From positions 3,348,001-3,412,000 of the forward strand of contig NW_027192650.1 in the NCBI RefSeq assembly GCF_949987515.2: a stretch of 64,000 nucleotides of DNA. Reading direction: 5' to 3'. This document shows positions 1-11,160 of the stretch, in pieces; within the stretch, counting starts at the first letter, position 1; every line of letters begins with the position of its first letter. The notes under the pieces were generated by a model. It did no database searches. It was not told the DNA's origin and worked only from the letters and a program-made list of their open reading frames with translations. The translations under genes and the position numbers were made by a program. Source of the DNA: Delphinus delphis. Taxonomy: Eukaryota; Chordata; Mammalia; Artiodactyla; Delphinidae.

Positions 1-99
1 TCTGGGATTGGTCTGACCACGAGAGCCCCATGGGCTGCTGGGGACCTGGTAAAGGATGTCAGGACAGTCAGTGAAGCCACCGAGGATATACCTCCAGTT

Positions 100-1175
100 G
101 CTCCTAATTCCTACACCCTGCTGGTCATTCTACCAACCACCAGGACATGGTATTCTGTATTAGTCTTCAATGATGCCTTCTTTTGTATTCCATTAGTCCC
201 AGAGTCACAAGAAATTTTGGCTTGTGAGTGGCAGGACTCAACATACAACTAAAACAATACTTCCGGGCCGTCTGGCCCCAAGGGTGCAAAAATTCCCACA
301 CCATCTTTGGGGAAAGCTTAGCTAAAGACCTAAAAGTTCTACCTCTGGAAAAGGAAACCCTCCTTCAATATGCAGACGACATTCTGATCACCAGCCCTAC
401 TAAGGAGGCCTCTGAACTACCAAGCCAATAAAGGATAGAAGTTGTCCAAGAAAAAGCTCAAATATCACAGACTGCGGTGACCTGCCTGGGCTTCATTCTC
501 ACAGAAGGTCAGAGAAGCCCATCCCAGGAAAGGGAAGAAACCATTTTCAGCCTTACCCCTTTCTAAAACTAGAAGACAGCTTAGGGGTTCCTGGGGAGGC
601 CAGGGTTTGCTGCTTCTGGATCCCTAGCTACAGTCTACTAGCTGGGCCTCTATATGAAACACTGAAAGGAAAAGATGATGATCCTTTTGAATAGAATCCA
701 GAAGTGGCCTTTCAAGAATGGAAAGAGCAGTCAGTTCAGACCCTTGCCCTGGAACTCCCTAATTTAGCTAAACCCTTTGACCTTTACATTCCCAGTGAAA
801 GGTGAATCGCCATTGGAGAATTAGTGCAAAAACTGGGACCACTTGAAATGGAACAATGCAAGAATGCCATCCAGGTAGGATAAACTACGGTCACTAAGGG
901 GCTTGGCCCACTGCCACATCTGGCCAAGATACTGGCGGTATCTAAAAACCTGGAAATCAGCAGCCCAAAAGGCCACCTCCCTCCTAAGGGAAAAGGACCC
1001 CACGTGGTGATCCTAACCACCAACCATGCCCTGAAGTTGCAGGGTTCGCTCCGTGGGCACACCGACCTCGAGTGAGGAGGCCCTCCAACTCCAACATCCA
1101 GAGAGATAACCGGGGGCAACAGGGCACCATGACGACTCGTGTGAACATCACTTGACCTGGAGTTTCTCTCATAAA
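100..1175 (+). pseudogene. Endogenous retrovirus pol relic (RT to RNase H), copy A
   Basis: This is a decayed class I (gamma-type) retroviral polymerase. Around 148-231 one frame shows an RT motif A-like stretch (NDAFFCIPL). The next frame, 228-431, carries LLQYADDILITSPTKE with the YADD catalytic box of reverse transcriptase. About 430-620 reads as connection-domain-like sequence, and about 780-1170 as a weak RNase H-like region with stops. Reading needs at least one frame change near 228 and crosses several in-frame stops (for example TAA at 429), so no enzyme can be made. The gag and protease part is off the window or lost, and no integrase was recognised, which suggests an internal deletion before the env-like piece. 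Minus-strand open frames at 784-1272 are shadows of this relic. Confidence 0.8.
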
Positions 1176-1319
1176 ACAACAAGAGTGTGTCCCAAAAGAG
1201 TAGACTACTGCTTGCAGGACTTACTGCACCCAGAGGGGAGCTAATAATCTTGGCGGGGGAACAGTATACCACACTGTCACCATAGAAAAGCCTACAGACA
1301 CCGTGATGATGGTGGCCAA

Positions 1320-1520
1320 TAAGACCGGCTGGACTCCTGTTTACTTCAAAAGGCTGTTGACTCAGTAGCCATCATGGTCCTTGATCACCACTGACCCTGG
1401 ACTGTCTGGGAGTTGAGCGGGCAGGGCTCTGACACCTGGTGCTGTTTGTACGTTAATTCAGGGGCCTAATTGAAGAAAGCGCAGACTACTGGTCAGAGCA
1501 TCTAGGCTGGCAGAGACGGT
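1320..1520 (+). pseudogene. Possible retroviral env transmembrane-subunit relic, copy A
   Basis: A short degenerate stretch contains codons for two adjacent cysteines followed by L-Y-V-N-S-G around 1438-1463, preceded by a leucine-rich stretch. This resembles the conserved CC region of the transmembrane subunit in gamma-type retroviruses. Stops and frame shifts surround it, and no surface-subunit sequence was recognised. It lies after the RNase H relic and before the probable LTR, the expected order. The call is tentative because the match is short. Confidence 0.4.
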
Positions 1521-1799
1521 CAGCCTAAGGTGGCCGAACAAATGTGGGGCGGGGTGAAACCGGCCCCCACAGCGTCTCTGCACATCTCTTTCCTGGACCC
1601 TTAAAGGTCATTAGAATCTATAACACTTCCAATGCTGGTGCTCAGGTGGACGAGCAGGGAGGCAGGGGTCCTGGGGACAATCAACGTCACCGGGAGGCTG
1701 CTGGGGAGAAGCTCTGACCCTCGCCCCAGGGTATGAGGGCTCCCAACTCAGCACTCAGCAGTTACAGAAGAAGGGTCTGCACCCTCAGCACTCCAAGAA

Positions 1800-2330
1800 T
1801 GAGGAACGGGACAAAAGGCAGAGGAGGGGTTTGTCCCCAGCAAAGCCCATTAAAAATCCCTGGGAGATAAAAGTAGAATCTGGGCAATAAAGTCAAGTCT
1901 AACCTTTTTTATCCTTTGTGCTTTGTCTAATTTCACGTGCTCCTAGGGTCCCGCATGCAGAGGTTCCACACCCGGCACTTCAGACCAGATTTCCTAGTGC
2001 AGAATGGCTGGGTCGACACCTCAGCTCCTGGGGCCCAGTGCAGACTCCACGATATAGAGCCTGAGCTACAGCCAACCCGGCCCTCGAGAGCTCCGCCGCC
2101 TCCCTCCCTCCCACTGACTCTGACAGGATCTCTACACAGCAGCCCAGCCCACAGCCCACGGGGTAGTGCATGCTCTCACCTCTCCATTCTCTGATCAAAA
2201 TATAAAGTTTCCTTTGCTTGTGAACCAAACTCAGTCTCGATCTGTTGGCCCCAATGACACTGGGCAGGGGGACACTTGTTGGGGTCCACTCTGGAGGATC
2301 AGTAACAGAAATTGAGACTATTGTAACTTC
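1800..2330 (+). mobile_element. Probable ERV LTR remnant, copy A
   Basis: The region follows the env-like relic. It has a purine-rich stretch (AAAAGGCAGAGGAGGGG near 1813-1829) that could be a polypurine tract, a polyadenylation-type AATAAA near 1887 followed by T- and GT-rich sequence, and a second A/T box near 2197 (ATATAAAG). The TTGGCCCC...CACTGGGCAG wording near 2242-2266 is common in class I LTR ends. Exact LTR limits and target-site duplications were not found, and a matching 5' LTR is outside or missing. If it ever acted as a promoter, it would point toward the array. Confidence 0.4.
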
Positions 2331-2637
2331 AATGAACAGATGTGTGAGCCAAACTGTAGTTAACATAGAACAGTGTATAAGGCTCAGGTAAAATAAGATG
2401 TTTTTAACACTTCCATTTGATATTTCCATCACTTTTTATAAGCAAGTTCAGTGAAAAGGTTTGTCTTATTTGTCAGGTCAATATTAGAGAAACGAAGTGA
2501 TTTCTTTCCAAGGATGTACAGCTAATAATCTTGGTTAAACCTTCAATCTTGATTTAAATGCTTTTCCATTGAAAATGATACCTCTCTTTCAGCTCCCCCA
2601 TTTCTGAGAAGTATAAAATCTTATAATTTATTATTAC
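2331..2637. other. Unassigned AT-rich spacer, copy A
   Basis: AT-rich sequence between the LTR-like region and the L1 tail. I see no open frame of note, no RNA gene and no recognisable repeat. It recurs nearly unchanged at 23,410-23,716. Confidence 0.5.
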
Positions 2638-2805
2638 CAAAGGGGAAAGGTGGGAGGAGGGATAAATTAACAGTTTGGAATGAACACATACACACTGCTA
2701 TGTATAAAATAGATCATCAACAAGGAACTACTGTATAGCACAGGGAACTACACTCAACATTTTGCAATAACCTATAAGGGGAAATAATCTGAAAAAGAAT
2801 AGATA
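2638..2805 (+). mobile_element. LINE-1 3'-UTR fragment, copy A
   Basis: The stretch reads as a cetartiodactyl-type L1 3' UTR: AAAGGGGAAAGGTGGGAGG, GGGATAAATTAACAGTTTGG, then TGTATAAAATAGATCATC, a CAAGGAACTACTGTATAGCA-type string, and AATAACCTATAAGGGG with ATCTGAAAAAGAATAGA. It lacks ORF2 and a poly(A) tail, so it is a small internal remnant. It is much better preserved than the L1-derived half of the array units, so it is probably a different, younger insertion or a separately evolving piece. Confidence 0.75.
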
Positions 2806-2939
2806 TTTTTATTGACATCATCTATCAATGACAGTTAAAGTGTAGCCTAAGGGAAGCTGGTGGTGAGTGCTTCTGACCCTGAAGACTTCAATCATCTAAA
2901 GTTTGGACTCTGCCTACTTCCCAAGGCCCTTAATGAACA
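2806..2939. other. Unassigned junction between L1 tail and array A
   Basis: About 130 bases with no recognisable feature separate the L1 fragment from the first sequence that aligns with the array unit (around ACACTGATTTTG to CTAAAACATG). The exact array start is uncertain by some tens of bases. Confidence 0.4.
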
Positions 2940-4500
2940 TATGTGTAGCTGTAGCTTAAAAAATTCCCCAGTTTGGGTTTCGGGGAGACACTGATTTTGA
3001 AAAAGCCCTGGTGTTCTCCTTACATGAATGGGACTCTTCCTACTGCTAAAACATGTCTGTCACACCCAGAGGATGGTATACCGTCTGATCGGGAAGAGTT
3101 TGGAAAAGGCATCTCATCTCCTCATCTCCTGGTGCTCGGGTTCACCCCTCCAGCGTCTTTACTAACAGTCTCCCCACTTGGAGATGTCAGCACTGTCAAC
3201 ATCCTGTTGCGTACAGTTTGGAATTTGTCCAGAGGATGAAGCGGAAGGATGAGGAACAATGAGAGACAAGTCCTAGGTGTTCAGACAGGCACATGTCACT
3301 CTAATTTCCAATCAGGAAGACGAATTGACCAAAGGCTAGGGTTGCCCATGGAAACAGTATAGGGCTTGAGGAAATCCCGCTGCTTTGTGGCCAGTTCCCA
3401 TAAACACGAGTTGAACAATGGAACTCAGGGGCAGTAAAATTCACAAAACTGCAGAGTTGAAAATATCCATCACTGAAAAATGTCTTGAGGAGAGTCAGAG
3501 AAAAGGACTTGTAAGCAAGGGAGAATGGCAGGAAAGGGATTTGAGGAGGTAGAAAGGACTCGCCATTAAGCACAAGAAAAGGAGCTGAACATTGCCAACA
3601 TTGCAGTTGGCCAAAAAGGGTGTATGCGTTCTTTTCTGTATATATTCAAGAAAAGAGCATACACTTTTTTAGCCAACCAAACAGGTGGGCACTGGAAGTC
3701 AATACTACAAAAGATATCACTTCGCATCAGTCAGAAGAGCCATCCTCATAAAGCGTAAACAACAGAAATGCAGGACAGGGCAACGAGAAGAGGGAGCCCT
3801 GTGAGACTTATAGTGGAAATGTATATTGCCAACGGCCATTCTGGAGAAGTGTATTGTGTTTACTAAAGCATCTAAAAAATGAGCTACAGAGCATAGGGCA
3901 CTTGCACTCATGGGCGTATATCTTGGGAAAAACAAAAATCGAGAGGACACAGGCACCCCAATATTTACCCCCTCTCTGTTTAAAAGATCCTCGACTAGGA
4001 TATAACTTAAATGTCTCTGGAGGGAAAAAATGGATAGAGATGTGGTACTTAGGTAGAGTGGAATATTATTCAGCCTGGAAATCAATGAAATATGGCCAGT
4101 TGTAACAACTCCGGAGGAGTTACGTATGATCATTCTAAGTGACAGAATTCAAAAAGAAAAAGACACATATCATAAGATATCACTTAAAGGTGGAATCCAA
4201 AATGGCTACACATGAAATAAATTACAAAACAAAAACATAGTCAAATATGTAGAAAACACGCATAAGGCTGCTAAACGGGAAAGGTGGGGAGGGGTGAGGC
4301 ATCATCCAGGAGGTTGAAATTAGCAAAGATACCATTCCAAATACCAAACTGATAATCAACAAGGCCTACACGGTAGCTAAAAGAACTGTACTCAGCACAC
4401 TCAAGTCACCAGAAAAGAATATATACGACTGGTAAGAATCTGAAAAAGAATTTATTGATGTCTCTCTGTACGTGAATCAAGTGGATGTACAGCAGCAAGA
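2940..4500 (+). repeat. Array A unit 1 (divergent edge unit)
   Basis: Oldest-looking unit. Its hairpin at 3607-3676 is imperfect, with mismatches and a short bulge. The L1 half (3677-4500) still reads as L1 ORF2 C-terminus and 3' UTR; the open frame 3854-4105 includes a KKWIEMWY...EYYSAW string like the conserved end of ORF2p. Confidence 0.85.
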
Positions 4501-6256
4501 AACAGAGCTTTGAAAATCAGCTGTAACCAATATAGTAATAAATTGAAAAAAATAAACGACAGAGAGACAGAGAAAACCTCTTACAACTTTTCCTCAGGGA
4601 CGGTGATGCAACATGGATTGAACACATCTAGACCCACAGCAGGATGAGACATAAGGCTGGAAACTGTTTGCGCTAAGAGAAATGTGAGGTTGGGTGAGGA
4701 AATGCACACCCTTTAAAGTAATACTACCTGGTACCCATTCAATGGGTCCCAAATCTGCAGGTTCAAGGGATCTTCCTACAGCTAAAACATGCATGGAAAA
4801 CCCAGAGGACTGTACACCATGTGATCGGGAGATGTGTCTAAAATGCACCTCATTTATCCTCTCCTGGTGCTCCTGTTCACCATTCCAGCCACGCTACTTA
4901 GAATCTCCCCACTTGGAGAATCAGCACATTTAAACTTCTGTTTCACACATTTTGCAAATTGTGAGGAGGATGAACGGGAAGAGGGGGAACCAATGAGAGA
5001 AGAGTTGTAGGGGTTTGGACGGGCACATATCACTCTAATTTCCCATTAAGAATAAGAATTAAAGAAAGGCTCAGCCTGCCTCGCCGGAGCCAAAATAGGG
5101 CCTGAAGCAATCCTGCGGGTTTGAGGCCAGCTCACAAAAGAGCAACTTAAAAAATGGAGCTCAGGGTCACTGCAATTCACAAACCTGCAGAGTTATAAAT
5201 GAAAACTAACGTCCAAAAATATGTTGAGGTAAGGCAAAGAAGAGGATCTGAATGCAAGACAGAATTGCAAGAAACAGATTTCAAGAGATAGATTGGACTC
5301 GTCTTTAACGCACATGAAAAGCGGCAGAATTTCGACAATGATGCAGTTGGCCCAAAAGGGCGTATGCGTTTTTTCCTGATTATATCCAGGAAAAAACGCA
5401 TACGCACTTTATGGGCAACGAAGCAAGCAAGCAATGCAAATGTGCACAACAAAGAAGTCTCACTTCCCCCCGGTCAAAAGGGCCATCCTAAAAAATTGTA
5501 AAAACCAGAAATGCAGGACAGGCCATGGAGAACAGGGAGCCTTTATACGCTGATGGGCAGTGTGTGAACTGCCGAGAGCCACTCTGGAGAAGTGTATGGT
5601 GGTTCCTAAATCATCTAAAAAACAGAGCTACAGAGCATAGGACACTTCCAATCATGGGAGTATATCTAGGGAAGTCTAAAAATCAACAAGACACAAGCAC
5701 ACCACAGTTTAGGGCTACTCTGTTTACAAGAACCTCAACTTCAGTACACCTTAAATATCCCAGGAAAGAGAACAATGGATAAAGAAGATGTGGTACTTAT
5801 GTACAATGGAATATCTCTTCACCATGAAATCAATGTAATAAGGCTAGTAGAAGGATAAAGAGTGGATTTAGGTCCGATAATACCACTTGAAATAAGTCAA
5901 ACAGAAAAAGAAACATATCATAAGATATCACTTATAGAGGGAGGGTAAATATGGCTGCACAAGAAATGAATTACAGAACAGAACAGTGTCTCACATTTAG
6001 AAAACACACTTATGTCAGCTTAAGGGGAAAGGAGAGGTGGGGTGATGCATAAAACCAGAGTTTGAAATTAGCACAGATACCGTTCAATAAACCAAATAGG
6101 TATTAGACAAGATCTACACCTTGCTCAATGAACAGGCCTCAACACACCCTATACACCGCAGAGAAATATATCTGAGGAATAAGAATCTTAAAACCCATGT
6201 ATTGATATATCTCCATAAGGGAATCAAGTGTGTGCAGAGCGGCACAAACACAGCAG
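4501..6256 (+). repeat. Array A unit 2 (divergent, long form)
   Basis: Long-form unit with about 170 extra bases near 4501-4685 that the short units lack. Its hairpin at 5347-5418 pairs 30 of 36 positions. The L1-half frame at 5525-5782 again resembles the ORF2p C-terminal region. Confidence 0.9.
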
Positions 6257-8000
6257 TGAAAAGGAGCTAAACCCCATTATAGAAATAAATTTTAAAAACA
6301 AAACGCTGAAACAATGAAAGAGAGAAAAATTCTTACAAAATTCGCTCAGGGGCTGTGATGCAACCTGGATTGACCACATATAAACCCACAGCTGGATAAG
6401 ACATAAGGCTGGACACTTGGGGATGACAGGATTGGTGAGCTTTGGTGAGCAACTGCCGAAAGTTTAATGCAATACTTCATGCTACTCATTCCAAGGGTCC
6501 CAACACTCCAGGTTGAAGGGAATCTTCCTACAGCTAAACCATGCTTGGGAAACCCAGCGACTGGTATACCATATGATCGAGAAAGGTTTCTAAAACGCAC
6601 CTCATTTTTCCTCTCCTGGGGCTCCGGATCGACATTCCAGCCGCTTTACTAACAACATCCCCACATGCAGTCAATGCCTTTAAGTTCTGGTATCGCACAG
6701 TCTGCAGTTAGTGCAGAGGATGAATGGGAATAGGGGGAACCAGTGAGAAACTAGCTGTAGCGGTTTCAATGGGCACATGTCACTCTAATATCACATCAGT
6801 AAGAAGAATTAACCAAAGGCACAGCAAGGTGCCCCAGAAGAAAAATAGGGCTTCAAGGAATCCTGTGGTTATGGGGCAAGACCACAAAAACAAGAGCTAA
6901 AAAATGGAGCTAAGGGCCACTGCAATTCAAAAACCTGCAGAGTTATAAAGGCCAACTATTTTTAAAAAATATATTGAGGTAAGGCTATGAAGAGGCATTG
7001 AAAGCAAGGCAGAATTGCAGGAAACCGATTTCAGGAGGTAGACTGGAATTGCATTGAAAGCATATGAAGAGAGTCAGAAACTCGACAATGATGCACTTGG
7101 CCAAAAAGGGCGTATGCGTTTTTTCCTGAATATATTCAGGAAAAAACGCATACGCCCTTTTTGGCCAACCAAGCAAGCTTGCAAAGGAAATCTGCACTAC
7201 AATGAAGTCTCACTTCCACCTGGTCAAAAGGGCCATCTGAAAAAAGTGTAAAATCCATAAAGGAACGACAGGCCATGGAGAACTGGGAGCCTTCTTATGC
7301 TGATGGGCGGGATGTAAATTGCCAACAGCCACTCTGGAGAAGTGTATGGTGTTTCCTGAAACATCTAAAAAACAAAGCAACAGAGCCTAGGGCACTTCCA
7401 CTTATGGTCCTATAGCTTAGGGAAATTAAAATCAAAAAGACACAGCCACCCAAAGTTTGGGACGCCTCTGTTTACAAGAACCTCGTTTACGGTACAAGTT
7501 CAATATCGAAGAAAGTGAAAAATGGATAAAGAACTTGTGGTACTTACGTACAATGCAATATCACTCAGCAATGAAATCTATGTCATCAGGCCCGTAGCAG
7601 CATAATGAGTGGATTCAGGTATGATGATTCGAACTGAAATAAGTCACACAGAAAAGAAACATCATAAGGTATCACTAATACACAGAATGTGAACTTGGCT
7701 ACACATGAACTGAATTACAAAACAGAACAGTGTCTCAAGTTTAGAAAACCAACTTATGCTTGCTTAAGGGGGAAGGTGAGTTGGGGTGCTGCATAAAACC
7801 AGAGATTGAAATGAGCACAGATAAAGTTCCTTAAGCCAAATATGGAATAGACAACAGCTACTCCTTGCTCAACGAAATGGACTCAACACCGCATATTAAA
7901 CGCCAAAGAATGTACCTGACTAGTAAGTATCTTAAAACCTATAGATTGCTATGTCTCCGAAAGAGAATCAAGCATGTGTACAGGGGCATAAACGCAGCAG
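6257..8000 (+). repeat. Array A unit 3 (long form, perfect hairpin)
   Basis: Transitional unit. It keeps the long-form segment (about 6260-6426) but already has the perfect 72-bp hairpin at 7097-7168. Its L1 half is subtype II (TACTTACGTACAATGCA). It is the last unit that matches its counterpart in copy B as a true pair. Confidence 0.93.
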
Positions 8001-9580
8001 TGATAGGATTGGAGAGGTTCGGTGAGCAAATGAAGACACTTTGAAATCATATTGCATGGTACCCATTCCACGGGTTTCAACTACCCAGGTTTAAGGTATT
8101 CTTCCTTCAGCTAAATCATGCATGTGGAACCCCGAGTATGATCAACCATGTGAACGGGAGACGTGTTCAAATATGTCTCAGTTTATCTCCCCTGGTACTC
8201 GGGTGCAACATTCCAGACGCTTTACTAACACTCTCCCCACTTGGACAGTCAGTCCCTTTAACCTCCTGTTTGGCCCAGTTTGCAATTTCTGCGGAAGATG
8301 AACAGTAATAGCGAGAACCAATGAGAGATTAGCTGGAGGTTTCTGGTCGGGCAAATTTAACTCTCATTTCCCACCAGGAAGAGGAATTAACCAAAGGCTC
8401 AGCGTGCCGTGCCGGAACCAGATTAGGGCCTGAAGCCATCCTGCGGTGTTGCGGCCAGCTCACAAGAAAGCGAGTTGAAGAAAGGAGCTCAGGGGCACTG
8501 TAATTCACAAACCTGCAGAGTTATAAAAGACAGCTATCGTCCAAAAATAGACTGAAGTAAGGCTGCCAAGAGGACTTGAAAGCGGGGCAGAATTGCAGGA
8601 AACCGATTTCAAGAGGTAGACTGGAATTGCATTGAAAGCATAGGAAAAGAGGCAGAACGTCCACAATGATGCACTTGGCCAAAAAGGGCGTATGCGTTTT
8701 TTCCTGAATATATTCAGGAAAAAACGCATACGCCCTTTTTGGCCAACCAAGCAAGCTTGCAAAGGAAATCTGCACTACAATGAAGTCTCACTTCCCCCCG
8801 GTCAAAAGGGCCATCTGAAAAAAGTGTAAAATCCAGAAAGGCAGGACAGGCCATGGAGAACTGGGAGCCTTGTTATGCTGATGGGCGGGATGTAAATTGC
8901 CAACAACCACTTGGGAGAAGTGTATGGTGTTTCCTGAAACATCTAAAAAACAAAGCAACAGAACCTAGGGCACTTCCACTTATGGTCCTATAGCTTAGGG
9001 AAATTAAAATCAAAAAGACACAGCCACCCCAAAGTTTGGAACGGCTCTGTTTACAAGAACCTCGTTTACAGTACAAGTTCAACATTGCAGAAAGTGAAAA
9101 ATGGATAAAGAAGTTGTGGTATTTACTTACAAAGCAATATCACTCAGCAATGAAATCTGTGTCATCAGGCCCTTAGCAGCACAATGAGTGGATTCAGGTA
9201 TGATGATTCTAACTGAAATAAGTCACACAGAAAAAGAAACATCATAAGATATCAGTAATACACGGAATGGAAACTTGGCTACACAGGAGCTGAATTACAG
9301 AACAGAACAGGGTCTCAAATTTAGAAAAACAACTTATGCTTGCTTAAGGGTAAAGGTGAGTTGGGGTGCTGCATAAAACCAGAGATTGAAATGAGCACAG
9401 ATAAAGTTCCTTAAGCCAAATATAGAATAGACAGGAGCTACTCCTTGCTCAACGAAATGGACTCAAAACCCCATATTAAACGCCTAAGAATGTACCTGAC
9501 TAGTAAGTATCTTAAAACCTATGGATTGCTATGTCTCCAAAAGAGAATCAAGCGTGTGTACAGGGGCATAAACGCAGCAG
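8001..9580 (+). repeat. Array A unit 4 (short form)
   Basis: First short-form unit. Perfect 72-bp hairpin at 8675-8746. L1 half subtype I (TATTTACTTACAAAGCAAT). Confidence 0.96.
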
Positions 9581-11160
9581 TGATAGGATTGGAGAGGTTC
9601 GGTGAGCAAATGAAGACCCTTTGAAGTCATATTGCATGGTACCCATTACACGGGTCTCAACTCTCCAGGTTTAAGGTATTCTTCCTTCAGCTAAAACATG
9701 CATGTGGAACCCAGAGTATGATCAACCATGTGAACGGGAGACGTGTTCAAATATGTCTCAGTTTTCCTCCCCTGGTACTCGGGTGCAACATTCCAGACGC
9801 TTTACTAACACTCTCCCCACTTGGAGAGTCAGCGCCTTTAACCTCGTGTTTGGCTCAGTTTGCAATTTCTGCGGAAGATGAACAGGAATAGCGAGAACCA
9901 ATGAGAGGCTAGCTGGAGGTGTCTGGACGGGCAAATTTAACTCTCATTTCCCACCAGGAAGAGGAATTAACCAAAGGCTCAGCGTGCCGTGCCGGAGCAA
10001 GATTAGGGCCTGAGGCCATCCTGCGGTGTTGCGGCCAGGTCACAAGAAAGCGAGTTGAAGAAAGGAGCTCAGGGGCACTGTAATTCACAAACCTGCAGAG
10101 TTATAAATGACAGCTATCGTCCAAAAATATACTGAAGTAGGGCTGCCAAGAGGACTTGAAAGCGGGGCAGAATTGCAGGAAACCGATTTCAGGAGGTAGA
10201 CTGGAATTGCATTGAAAGCATAGGAAAAGAGGCAGAACGTCCACAATGATGCACTTGGCCAAAAAGGGCGTATGCGTTTTTTCCTGAATATATTCAGGAA
10301 AAAACGCATACGCCCTTTTTGGCCAACCAAGCAAGCTTGCAAAGGAAATCTGCACTACAATGAAGTCTCACTTCCCCCCGGTCAGAAGGGCCATCTGAAA
10401 AACGTGTAAAATCCAGAAAGGCAGGACAGGCCATGGAGAACTGGGAGCCTTGTTATGCTGATGGGCGGGATGTAAATAGCCAACAACCACTCGGGAGAAG
10501 TGTATGGTGTTTCCTGAAACATCTAAAAAACAAAGCAACAGAAGCTAGGGCACTTCCACTTATGGTCCTATAGCTTAGGGAAATTAAAATCAAAAAGACA
10601 CAGCCACCCCAAAGTTTGGAACGGCTCTGTTTACAAGAACCTCGTTTACAGTACAAGTTCAACATCGCAGAAAGTGAAAAATGGATAAAGAAGCTGTGGT
10701 ATTTACTTACAAAGCAATATCACTCAGCAATGAAATCTGTGTCATCAGGCCCTTAGCAGCACAATGAGTGGATTCAGGTATGATGATTCTAACTGAAATA
10801 AGTCACACAGAAAAAGAAACATCATAAGATATCAGTAATACACGGAATGGAAACTTGGCTACACAGGAACTGAATTACAGAACAGAACAGGGTCTCAAAT
10901 TTAAAAAACCAACTTATGCTTGCTTAAGGGTAAAGGTGAGTTGGGGTGCTGCATAAAACCAGAGATTGAAATGAGCACAGATAAAGTTCCTTAAGCCAAA
11001 TATAGAATAGACAGGAGCTACTCCTTGCTCAACGAAATGGACTCAAAACCCCATATTAAACGCCTAAGAATGTACCTGACTAGTAAGTATCTTAAAACCT
11101 ATGGATTGCTATGTCTCCAAAAGAGAATCAAGCGTGTGTACAGGGGCATAAACGCAGCAG
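9581..11160 (+). repeat. Array A unit 5 (short form)
   Basis: Perfect hairpin at 10255-10326; subtype I. Very close to unit 6 in the first 600 bases. Confidence 0.96.

Larger units (their letters stand above)
1..7840 (+). repeat. Tandem segmental duplication, copy A (period 21,079 bp)
   Basis: This block (ERV relic, L1 tail, three divergent array units) recurs 21,079 bases downstream. The offset is constant from the first base through the third hairpin (centres 3641, 5382 and 7132 against 24720, 26461 and 28211), so there is no net indel. By eye I noticed about 30 substitutions in about 7 kb, roughly 99.5% identity. Copy-specific similarity fades near 7.84 kb, where both copies enter the homogenised array and each unit resembles every other. 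The left end lies outside the window. Orientation is head to tail. A collapsed or duplicated assembly cannot be excluded, but the scattered substitutions argue for two real copies. Confidence 0.95.

Noticed and set aside
784..1272. Minus-strand open frame of 162 codons (and its copy at 21863-22351)
   Set aside because: It is antisense to the retroviral pol relic and has no recognisable motif.
8675..8682. NFI binding site at the palindrome ends (TTGGCCAA)
   Set aside because: The full NFI site needs TTGGC and GCCAA separated by five bases. Here the half-sites overlap or lie 60 bases apart, so only weak half-sites remain.
8675..8746. CRISPR-like periodicity or a MADE1-type mariner MITE as explanation of the hairpin repeats
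   Set aside because: The spacing is 1.58 kb with homologous, not unique, intervening sequence, and the context is mammalian. No flanking TA duplication and no mariner-like ends were seen.
8505..8775. Minus-strand open frames of 84-85 codons repeated in nearly every unit (for example 8505-8762, 10085-10342, 13245-13502)
   Set aside because: They run antisense to decayed L1 sequence and through the palindrome, which reads similarly on both strands. Their recurrence follows from the tandem repeat. There is no sign of codon-level conservation, and changes hit all codon positions.
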